This document shows positions 1 to 6,156 of a stretch of 12,918 nt of DNA, piece after piece. The position numbers and the translations under genes were made by a program. Within the stretch, counting starts at the first letter, position 1, and each line of letters starts with the position of its first letter. The stretch is from the NCBI GenBank assembly GCA_043806315.1, contig JAZDHF010000148.1, positions 1 through 12,918 on the forward strand. Reading direction: 5' to 3'. The notes beneath the pieces were generated by a model. That model was not told where the DNA came from. It saw only the letters and a list, made by a program, of their open reading frames with translations, and did not search any database. The DNA comes from SBAX01 sp043806315 (GTDB taxonomy: Bacteria > Planctomycetota > Phycisphaerae > UBA1845).

Positions 1-2
1 TG

Positions 3-302
3 CCGGAACTCAACACGGACGTCAGCGCGTCGGACATTGTGGCGGTGGTGGACGCGTATAAGGGCTTCGCCTATCCGTACGGCGGTCCGTGCCCGTGCCC
101 GTCGCTGGTGACCTGCGGGGCTACCCCGTGTTCGGGTGCGGCCACATGCACCGGCTCGGGGCTTCCCGGCCTTGGCGCCGAATCCATGTGCGTGAAGACG
201 TGCAGCGTCAGCGGCGCTCCGTGCATCGACGCCACGCACTGTCCATCGGGTGAGACGTGCGGCACTCCGTACTGCCGCGACAAGTGCGGGCGGTGCAAGT
301 AG
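3..302 (+). CDS. C-terminal fragment of a secreted Cys-rich protein with a dockerin-like end (partial)
   Basis: The frame is open from base 3 to the stop at 300-302 and runs off the left edge, so only the last 99 residues are visible and the true start lies outside. A GTG at 39 is in frame but is not believable as a start because the coding pattern continues upstream. The fragment begins with a dockerin-like second half (ASDIVAVVDAYKG) followed by YPYGGPCPCP, a pattern I associate with the ends of large planctomycete secreted proteins. The rest is Cys-rich, about 16 Cys in 75 residues, and includes a C..SGAPC......CPSGETCG unit related to the Cys repeats in the next gene, ending in CRDKCGRCK. 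An extracellular, disulphide-rich surface or secreted protein is inferred; no enzymatic motif is visible. The related downstream gene, same strand, suggests a locus of such proteins. Confidence 0.75.
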   Translation, partial: PELNTDVSASDIVAVVDAYKGFAYPYGGPCPCPSLVTCGATPCSGAATCTGSGLPGLGAESMCVKTCSVSGAPCIDATHCPSGETCGTPYCRDKCGRCK

Positions 303-343
303 GCGGGAGATATGGATGGTGTGAGAAAAACACTCGGGGCGTT

Positions 344-364
344 GGGCGGGCGTCGCGCCCGCCC
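344..364 (+). terminator. GC-rich hairpin after the partial gene, possible terminator
   Basis: GGGCGGGCG (344-352) pairs perfectly with CGCCCGCCC (356-364) around a three-base TCG loop, 42 bases after the stop of the partial gene. No T tract follows, so it may be an atypical terminator or one more of the short palindromic repeats found between genes in this window. Confidence 0.45.
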
Positions 365-609
365 CGCCCCGGAGAATCGCGAATAAACGGCATTCTCGGG
401 TATAAAAAAAAAGCTGTATTCTCAGCGCTGGAGGGCAGGTCATGGCGTGTGGTTTTGGGTGGCGGACGGGCTAACCGGCCGGCTCGCGTCGTCGCGGGGT
501 TTTAAAAAGGGCTTGGAATGGGAGTTGGGTGCAGAGTTTCGAGGATGAACGTGCTTTACAAGAGGATTCTTAGGATTGTCAATTGGGACATGGGAACGTT
601 TCCCCTTTT

Positions 610-614
610 GGAGG
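610..614 (+). promoter_or_regulatory. Ribosome binding site that fixes the start at 623
   Basis: GGAGG at 610-614 sits eight bases before the ATG at 623, the best Shine-Dalgarno match in the window. It decides between the in-frame ATG codons at 518, 545 and 623: only 623 has this site and is followed directly by a signal peptide. Confidence 0.8.
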
Positions 615-622
615 TATGGAAA

Positions 623-3600
623 ATGAAGAAAGGTAAGTTTGATGGTTGTTGGCGCCCGTTGCTGGGCGTCGTAACTGTGGGAGCCCTGGCGCTCGGCGTC
701 AGTGCCCTCGCCGCGCCGCGGCCGGTCGACGACTCCGCGGTGCGTGGAACGAACAAGGGTAAGACGGAGGTGACGCGCCTGGTCACGGGCAATCCGGCGC
801 ATCTGCAATCGGTCGTGGCCGCTTATCCGACGACGGCGATCCTCGCCATTACGCCCGTCCCGGCGAAGGTCGGCTCGTATCCGGCCGGCACCTCAATCGT
901 CGGCAACCAGATGAACGCGGACGCCGGCGGCTTCAGGGTGTTTCTCGATTACCAGGTTTCGAACTGGGATCCCAACAACGACAACGACCCTCAACTGAAG
1001 TCCTACCAGATCCAGGTTGACGCGGCGGGATTCATGGGCGCCGTTGCCGTTCCGCCGAACGTCGGGGTGAACCTCGCTTATCCCCTGATCTTGGACCCGG
1101 CGGGCGACTACGCCTCGTGCGTGGCTGCCTTCGGCGACAGCTGGGCGGTTTCCGAGGCCACCAATGCACCCTGCACGGCTGCGGGGGTCCCGTTTGCCTG
1201 CTGTACAGGCCTAGCCACGGGCACGTGCGTCCTCTGCAAGCCATCCTTCACGGACAGCACGGGAATGGGCCGTCCGGATATGTGGTGCGCGCCTTCCGGG
1301 GGCGGTTGTGCCGCGGGCGATTGCGACACCTCCACCGGGAACAACCGGTGCATGTCGGTGTCTAACAGGGGCCAGGGGCATGAGGATCAGGATGGTACTT
1401 GCGTGGGCGGCTCAAGGGCCGGGCAGGGATGCAACGTCCTCCCCGCCGTTTGCACGGGCGGGGCTTGTACGGGCCCCAAGCTCCCTACCTACTACGGCGG
1501 CAGCATGGTATTGGACATTCCTGCCGGGGCGAAGGGTAAGTACACCGTCAATCTAATGACGGAGGTCGGGACATTCATGGTGGACACTCAGTCGCCCTCG
1601 GTAGACATTCCGACGCTTGAGGAGAACGGGTTTGCAGTCAACATCGTGACCGGCTCGTGCTGCCACGATCTGGGGACCGTCGACGCCGGTTGCACCGACA
1701 ATCTCCTGCGCAGTGAGTGCGAGACCGCGGAGAACGCCCCGTATTTCTGGGCTGCGGGCGACGCCTGTGACGCTCCTCCAGGCCCCGAGGGCTGTAGGCA
1801 GTGCCTGATCGTGGGGAGGAACACCGACCCCATGTGCGACGACGGCGACGAGTGCACGGATGATGATTGCACACCGATCTTCACCTGTCTACACCCGCTG
1901 ATCGCCGGGTTCGACCCGCTGACGGAGTGCTGTGACACGAGCAACGCCGCGCAGACGACGATCAACGACGGCGACGTTTGCACGTGCGACTCTTGCAGTT
2001 TACCGTTCAGCCGCGGGATCGCCCTTCATCCCCCGTGCACGGGTCCGTGCAACGACGGCAACCCCTGTACGACGCCGGATGAGTGCGACGGCATACATTC
2101 GGAGGCGGACGGCGGCTGCAAGGGCACGGACGTCAACGCCATTACGTGCCCGCCGGAGTGTCCGGATGATCCCCTGGGCGTGCCCTATCCGTGCATCGAC
2201 GGGAAGTGCTTCTGCACGTTGACACCGAAGGCCACGTTCGTCCTGAGAGCGCTCCCGGCGAAGTCGCCGATGTGCGTAGGCGGCAGCAACGCGGGCTTCC
2301 CCTGTAAGGACAATGGGGACTGCCCGCTCGGCACGTGCGATCAGTTCGCGGACGCCCTCGGAGCGAACTGCTTCGACAGCGGTGACAACGGTGAAAAGGT
2401 CACGGCCCTCGTCCACCTCGGTGCCTCGGGTGGGCCGATCAACGGCGGACAGCTCCTGATGACCTATGATCCGACCTGTCTGGATTACAACAACGCTGTC
2501 TGTTTGACGCCGTACACGTTGACCGTGTATGGGCCGATCGTGAATGAGGTTGCCGGCACGATCTTCATCGTCTGCGGCGTGGATCCCTTCGCCGGCCTCG
2601 ACGGCCCCTTGGGCAACGTGGACATGGTCTCGCTGAACTTTACGAAGATCGGCGAGTGCAACAACTGCGAGCTGTGCTTCGCGAACAACAACCCGCAGAA
2701 CAGCTATCTCGTCGATGACGATGGCTACAAGGTGGATATTGAGCCCCAGTGCAAGGAGCTGGCGGCCAAGGGCGACCTGGTGCTCGATGTTCCCGACAAC
2801 ATCAAGGTCAACTCCGACTGCGACGGGCCGACGGCGGTGGTGACCTGGGATGATCCCACCGCGACGTTTAGCTGCGGCACGGCGACCCTGACCTGCCGTG
2901 GCGCGTTCGAGAACGGTCTGGTGTGGGGCCTGACCTGCGAGGACGGGCTTAGAGCCGGTCTGCCGTGCGGGATCCCTGTGAACTGCCCGGGCGGTACGTG
3001 TGTGAACAAGGTGATGAACGGCGGCGAGTTCCCGCAGGGGTTCTCGAGCTTCTGCTGCTACGCCGCTGCGGACGACAAGTGTGATCAGCACGTCGGCTGT
3101 CTCGGCCGTGCCAACGATTGCGCTCGTGACCCGAGCGGCAAGCCGATCGGCTGCTGGACCGTCGAGGTCACCGACCAGACGAGCTTGGACATCCACATCG
3201 AGCTCGAACCGGTGATCGCGCACGTCGGGCAGCTGGAGCGGTGCATTGAGTTCTGCATGTATGGGAACTGCGCCGAAGAGCCGATCTGCATCCAGGAGAC
3301 GGTGGCCTTCGGCGGGCTGTTCAACTTCATCGGCAAGGTCGGGGACACGGTGAAGATCCCCAAGGGCAAGTGGGCGTGCATCACGGCTCAGGATCAGCTC
3401 CACTCGCTGCGCAGCAGCGACTACCCGCTGTGCATCGATGGCGTACTGATGGCCTCGTTCAAGGGCGATCCCGATCTCGGCGGCAACTGGTTGATCGGGG
3501 GCAACCTGGACGGCTGGAAGAAACTCAATCCGTTGGAGGATCCGAGCCTGGATGTCATTGACATCCTCGACTTCGGTAAGTTCGTGTCACAGTTCGACGT

Positions 3601-3925
3601 ATGCTATGAAGACCGCGCGTACGGGTGCCACGAAGGTCCCCACGCCGACATCAACGGTGACGGCTGCGTGACCATGGCCGACTACAACTTCGTCATCAGG
3701 AACTTCATGGTGTCGGCGAAGGATTTGTGCTGCGGACCGACCGCGGCCAGCCTGCCGGGGCCGCTGAGCGAAGTTTCGGTTAGCGAGTATCCTGACATGG
3801 CCGTGGCCGACCTGAACGGCGACGGTCTGGTGAACGCGCAAGACATGGATGCGTTCATGCAGGGCGCTCGTCCGACGAAGACGTCGAACGATCGGGGTGG
3901 CAAGGGACTGCGCTCCGGACGGTAA
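623..3925 (+). CDS. Large secreted Cys-rich modular protein (cohesin-like, HYR-like, dockerin-like)
   Basis: An 1100-residue protein starting with a signal peptide (MKKG, a hydrophobic core around residues 13-28, then LAAP). Visible regions in order are: Cys-rich stretches (about 165-510) with DGD/DGN-C-T motifs at 405 and 476; a cohesin-like beta domain (about 537-690, with GGQLLMTYDPTCLDY and a closing VSLNFTKIGEC strand); an HYR-like domain (about 718-867, VPDNIKVNSD to WTVEVTDQ); and a dockerin-like tail with three calcium-loop-like segments (LDGWKKLNPLEDPSLDVIDI near 965-985, DINGDGCVTMAD near 1006, DLNGDGLVNAQD near 1060). A unit of the form CxGGxxxGxxC...CxxGxC recurs at about 260-282, 551-572 and 772-793. 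The role is probably extracellular adhesion or matrix binding; no catalytic motif is recognised. Cohesin-like and dockerin-like parts in one chain could allow self-association, which is inference. The gene stands alone and ends in a strong terminator. Confidence 0.85.
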   Translation: MKKGKFDGCWRPLLGVVTVGALALGVSALAAPRPVDDSAVRGTNKGKTEVTRLVTGNPAHLQSVVAAYPTTAILAITPVPAKVGSYPAGTSIVGNQMNADAGGFRVFLDYQVSNWDPNNDNDPQLKSYQIQVDAAGFMGAVAVPPNVGVNLAYPLILDPAGDYASCVAAFGDSWAVSEATNAPCTAAGVPFACCTGLATGTCVLCKPSFTDSTGMGRPDMWCAPSGGGCAAGDCDTSTGNNRCMSVSNRGQGHEDQDGTCVGGSRAGQGCNVLPAVCTGGACTGPKLPTYYGGSMVLDIPAGAKGKYTVNLMTEVGTFMVDTQSPSVDIPTLEENGFAVNIVTGSCCHDLGTVDAGCTDNLLRSECETAENAPYFWAAGDACDAPPGPEGCRQCLIVGRNTDPMCDDGDECTDDDCTPIFTCLHPLIAGFDPLTECCDTSNAAQTTINDGDVCTCDSCSLPFSRGIALHPPCTGPCNDGNPCTTPDECDGIHSEADGGCKGTDVNAITCPPECPDDPLGVPYPCIDGKCFCTLTPKATFVLRALPAKSPMCVGGSNAGFPCKDNGDCPLGTCDQFADALGANCFDSGDNGEKVTALVHLGASGGPINGGQLLMTYDPTCLDYNNAVCLTPYTLTVYGPIVNEVAGTIFIVCGVDPFAGLDGPLGNVDMVSLNFTKIGECNNCELCFANNNPQNSYLVDDDGYKVDIEPQCKELAAKGDLVLDVPDNIKVNSDCDGPTAVVTWDDPTATFSCGTATLTCRGAFENGLVWGLTCEDGLRAGLPCGIPVNCPGGTCVNKVMNGGEFPQGFSSFCCYAAADDKCDQHVGCLGRANDCARDPSGKPIGCWTVEVTDQTSLDIHIELEPVIAHVGQLERCIEFCMYGNCAEEPICIQETVAFGGLFNFIGKVGDTVKIPKGKWACITAQDQLHSLRSSDYPLCIDGVLMASFKGDPDLGGNWLIGGNLDGWKKLNPLEDPSLDVIDILDFGKFVSQFDVCYEDRAYGCHEGPHADINGDGCVTMADYNFVIRNFMVSAKDLCCGPTAASLPGPLSEVSVSEYPDMAVADLNGDGLVNAQDMDAFMQGARPTKTSNDRGGKGLRSGR

Positions 3926-4001
3926 GCCGTCAGGAATGCGGAACCGGACATCTCTCCGGTCTAGGGAAGGTTAGGTAGCCTTCCGGAGAGTGGTTCAATC
4001 C

Positions 4002-4038
4002 GAGGCGGCGTATGGCACCCGGTGTCATACGCCGCCTC
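4002..4038 (+). terminator. Strong intrinsic terminator after the secreted-protein gene
   Basis: GAGGCGGCGTATG (4002-4014) pairs perfectly with CATACGCCGCCTC (4026-4038). The stem extends inward by about four pairs, including one G-T, to a three-base loop. It is followed by CTTTGTTG, a short T-rich tail, and lies 76 bases after the stop at 3925. Position, stem strength and tail together support a rho-independent terminator. Confidence 0.75.
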
Positions 4039-4145
4039 CTTTGTTGCGCGGGGTCGGGGGCGGCCGGGCCAGCGGGTCGGCGAAGGCCCTCGCCGGGTAC
4101 GTGTTTAGGACTATAACGCTAATTCAGTGGCGAGTGACGAGTGAG

Positions 4146-4388
4146 GCCGCTTCAGCGGGCTTCCCCCAAAAGGCCTAGGCCAGCCGTTTTACGGCTGGTC
4201 CAGCAGCGCCCCCCATCTTCTTTAGCCCGTTTCAACGGGCTTTCCTCCTCGTCGCATCCGATAAACGCCGAACGGATCTGGGCAAGCCCGTTGAAACGGG
4301 CTGCGGGAAACCGACTCCGCCTCGCACCACCAGCCCTAAAGGGCTGGCCTGAGGCCCGCTTGCGCGGGAAAACCCCGTGAACGGGGTT
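4146..4388. repeat. Cluster of seven short palindromes (REP-like hairpins)
   Basis: Seven small hairpins lie in 243 bases: 4147-4158 (4-base stem), 4180-4198 (8, loop TTT), 4224-4241 (8, loop TC), 4285-4302 (8, loop GA), 4330-4347 (8, loop AA), 4355-4368 (5, loop TTGC) and 4371-4388 (8, loop GA). The third and fourth are exact reverse complements of each other (AGCCCGTTTCAACGGGCT), and the others share the plan of an eight-base stem with a two- to three-base loop but differ in stem sequence. The cluster sits at the meeting point of convergent genes, where it could also help terminate both. It lacks the constant repeat and spacer pattern of CRISPR. Palindromes of this style are common between planctomycete genes as far as I recall. 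Confidence 0.8.
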
Positions 4389-4477
4389 GCCCATCGACTC
4401 CTCTTCGCGACAACGAAACATAGCCTTGTAGTACTAATTAGTGTTGGAGGCGAATCGCGGCCGATCCGGATAGACGA

Positions 4478-5656
4478 TTACTCGTGATCGTCCGGTTGCG
4501 AGTGATCGCCGGGGGAGCTGATTCGATGAGGCCTGCTGAGCAGGTCGAAGTGGTACGTCCGGCCAAAGACGGTTCGGTCCGTCTCGGAGAGGTGGCCTAG
4601 GATTCCCAGGAACAAGGCTGCCAGGACGGCGACCAGGCCGACCCCTACGGCGATCGGGCGCTTCTTGGGATGTCGATGCTTGCCGCGGTCCAGGAGGGGC
4701 CAAAAAAGAAGCAGCACAAAGGGCAGCGAACAGGCCAGGATGCCGACGAACGCTCCGTGCGGCCCCTCGAAGTACTTGAGAAGTTGATAGCTCGGCAGAA
4801 AGTACCATTCGGGCTTGATGTGGGCCGGCGTGGCCAGCGGATTGGCCGGCTCACCGATTTCCCACGGGGCGAGGACGGCGAGCGTCACCAGCACGGCGAG
4901 CAAGAGAACGGCGACCACACCCTCCTTGGCCACGTGGACGGGAAAGAACGGGATCCCCTGCTCCGGCGGGAGGGGCTTTTCCTCGCCCACATCTTCCAGC
5001 GTGGCGAGGTTAGTGGCCCGCATCAGGAACAAGTGGACGGCGAGCAGGCCGGTCAGAATCCAGGGCAGGATAATGACGTGGACGACGAAGAACCGTGAAA
5101 GCGTCTCGCCGGTGACGGCGTCGCCGCCGCGGAGGAAGTATCTCAGCCATTCGCCGATGACCGGAACCTTGTTGGCCGATTCGGTCCCCACGGTGGTCGC
5201 CCAGAACGCGATCTGATTCCAGGGCAGCAGGTAACCGGTGAAGCCGAAGGTGATGGTCACAATGAAGATGAGCACACCGGTGACCCAGGTGAGTTCGCGG
5301 GGCTTCTTGTAGGCGCCGAAGAAGTAGGTCCTTGTCATGTGGAGCACGACGGCCAAAATCATCAGCGTCGCTCCCCAGGCGTGAACCTGGCGATACAGCC
5401 ATCCGAAGTTGACCTCGGCGGTGATGTACTGGATGGACTTATGCGCCGCCTCGGGGGTCGGACGGTAGTAGATCAACAGCAGGATCCCGGTGATCGTCTG
5501 GCTGAGGAACAGGAGCAGCGAGAGGCTTCCGAACACGTGCAGCCAACCGGTGTGCGGGGGTAGGCGTTTGTGGACCTGTTTGTCGATGAAGTGCTCCGCG
5601 GTCTCGGTATCGAACCGCGCGTCGACGAAACTCCGAATGTGTTTGGATAGACCCAT
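4478..5656 (-). CDS. Cytochrome b of b6 type fused to a subunit IV-like part, quinol-oxidising complex
   Basis: A 392-residue membrane protein carrying both the haem-binding N-terminal part and the C-terminal Qo-site part of cytochrome b. Haem ligands are H92/H106 in one helix and H193/H208 in the other. The 15-residue step in the second pair is the spacing of the b6 type; mitochondrial-type cytochrome b has 14. PEWY, the quinol-oxidation (Qo) motif, is at 282-285 after NPLATPAHI, a context resembling subunit IV of b6f. The cysteine that holds the extra haem in b6f appears replaced by valine (V41); the only Cys in the chain is C309. It starts 13 bases after the Rieske stop, with only a weak GGGCGG-type ribosome site, and is last in an operon with the nine-haem cytochrome and the Rieske gene. 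It would oxidise quinol and pass electrons to the Rieske cluster and across the membrane to haem b. Confidence 0.95.
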   Translation of the reverse strand: MGLSKHIRSFVDARFDTETAEHFIDKQVHKRLPPHTGWLHVFGSLSLLLFLSQTITGILLLIYYRPTPEAAHKSIQYITAEVNFGWLYRQVHAWGATLMILAVVLHMTRTYFFGAYKKPRELTWVTGVLIFIVTITFGFTGYLLPWNQIAFWATTVGTESANKVPVIGEWLRYFLRGGDAVTGETLSRFFVVHVIILPWILTGLLAVHLFLMRATNLATLEDVGEEKPLPPEQGIPFFPVHVAKEGVVAVLLLAVLVTLAVLAPWEIGEPANPLATPAHIKPEWYFLPSYQLLKYFEGPHGAFVGILACSLPFVLLLFWPLLDRGKHRHPKKRPIAVGVGLVAVLAALFLGILGHLSETDRTVFGRTYHFDLLSRPHRISSPGDHSQPDDHE

Positions 5657-5669
5657 CGTCGAAACCGCC

Positions 5670-6116
5670 CTAGGCGACGGAGACGTATACCTTCCCGCCG
5701 ACTTCCTTCACCTTGTACGTCGGCAGGGGCGCCGGCGCCGGGCCCGACACGACGGCGCCGTTCTTGTCGAACACCGCCGCGTGACAGGGACAGAGGAACT
5801 CCTTCCGCGAGCCATCCCATTTCACCAGGCATCCCAGGTGCGTGCACACGGCGGAGTAGGCCGTGAAGCCCGTCTGTTCACGGACGACAATCACCGCCTT
5901 TCCTCGGACCTGGAGGATGGCGCTCTGGCCCGGCGCTAGGGTGGGCGCGTTGGGGACCTCGACGTCCTCGGAGGCGCCGCCGCGGGCCGCCGGCCAAAGG
6001 TACAGCAGCGCCGGCCCCGTCAAGGCCGCGCCCGTCAACGCGGAGCAAAGGCTGATGAGCCAGTCTAAGAATCCTCTTCGCGTGGGTCGCGTATCCATCG
6101 GATCCATCCTTGTCAT
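5670..6116 (-). CDS. Rieske iron-sulfur protein of a cytochrome b complex
   Basis: A 148-residue protein with a twin-arginine type N-terminus (TRRGFLDW at 12-19), a single membrane helix (about 22-43) and a C-terminal Rieske fold. The two cluster boxes are CTHLGC (91-96) and CPCH (109-112): C91, H93, C109 and H112 should hold the 2Fe-2S cluster, and C96 with C111 form the usual disulphide. The tail GPAPAPLPTYKV is the typical Pro loop. It takes the first electron from quinol bound to cytochrome b and delivers it to the c-type partner, here presumably the upstream nine-haem protein. ATG codons at 6116, 6107 and 6098 are all possible starts. GAAGGG directly abuts 6116 and is better placed for 6107, so the N-terminus may be three to six residues shorter. 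A hairpin lies just upstream. Confidence 0.95.
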   Translation of the reverse strand: MTRMDPMDTRPTRRGFLDWLISLCSALTGAALTGPALLYLWPAARGGASEDVEVPNAPTLAPGQSAILQVRGKAVIVVREQTGFTAYSAVCTHLGCLVKWDGSRKEFLCPCHAAVFDKNGAVVSGPAPAPLPTYKVKEVGGKVYVSVA

Positions 6117-6118
6117 CC

Positions 6119-6148
6119 CTTCGGGGCTCAGGGCAGGCCTGAGCGAAG
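6119..6148 (-). promoter_or_regulatory. Intercistronic hairpin before the Rieske start
   Basis: GCTCAGG (6126-6132) pairs with CCTGAGC (6138-6144) around a five-base loop. After a three-base bulge, CTTC (6119-6122) pairs with GAAG (6145-6148). On the transcript the outer stem includes the GAAG of the GAAGGG in front of the Rieske ATG, so folding could limit translation or set the ratio of the nine-haem protein to the Rieske protein. It may instead be an inserted short repeat; I recall similar CTCAGG/CCTGAG hairpins in many environmental bacteria. Confidence 0.5.
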
Positions 6149-6156
6149 CGAATGAT

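Larger units (their letters stand above)
303..622. other. Intergenic gap upstream of the large secreted protein
   Basis: This 320-base gap holds a GC-rich hairpin at 344-364, a weaker inverted repeat (GAGAAT at 372-377 with ATTCTC at 392-397), a run of nine A at 404-412, and a ribosome binding site just before the next gene. The frame of the next gene stays open upstream to an ATG at 518 and another at 545, but the signal peptide and ribosome binding site favour 623. I find no convincing -35/-10 pair or -24/-12 site here. Confidence 0.6.
3926..4477. other. Convergent gap between the secreted-protein gene and the cytochrome operon
   Basis: No gene is supported in these 552 bases. The gap contains the terminator at 4002-4038 and the hairpin cluster at 4146-4388, listed separately. 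The stretch 4389-4477 is locally AT-richer and includes a perfect ten-base palindrome, ACTAATTAGT (4433-4442). Short open frames here contain stretches translated from the palindromes and have no other support. Confidence 0.6.

Noticed and set aside
404..412. A9 run as the T tract of a minus-strand terminator
   Set aside because: No gene on the minus strand ends nearby and no strong stem directly precedes it in that direction.
518..622. Longer N-terminus for the large secreted protein from the ATG at 518 or 545
   Set aside because: It would bury the signal peptide 26-35 residues inside the protein; the GGAGG at 610-614 points to 623.
2000..3403. A 467-codon open frame on the minus strand inside the large secreted-protein gene
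   Set aside because: It lies wholly opposite a gene with a signal peptide, recognisable domains and a ribosome site. Its translation is low-complexity Ala/Arg/Val-rich with no motif, as expected for the antisense of GC-rich coding DNA.
4146..4388. CRISPR array
   Set aside because: The hairpins have different sequences, irregular spacing and no constant repeat; no cas gene is present.
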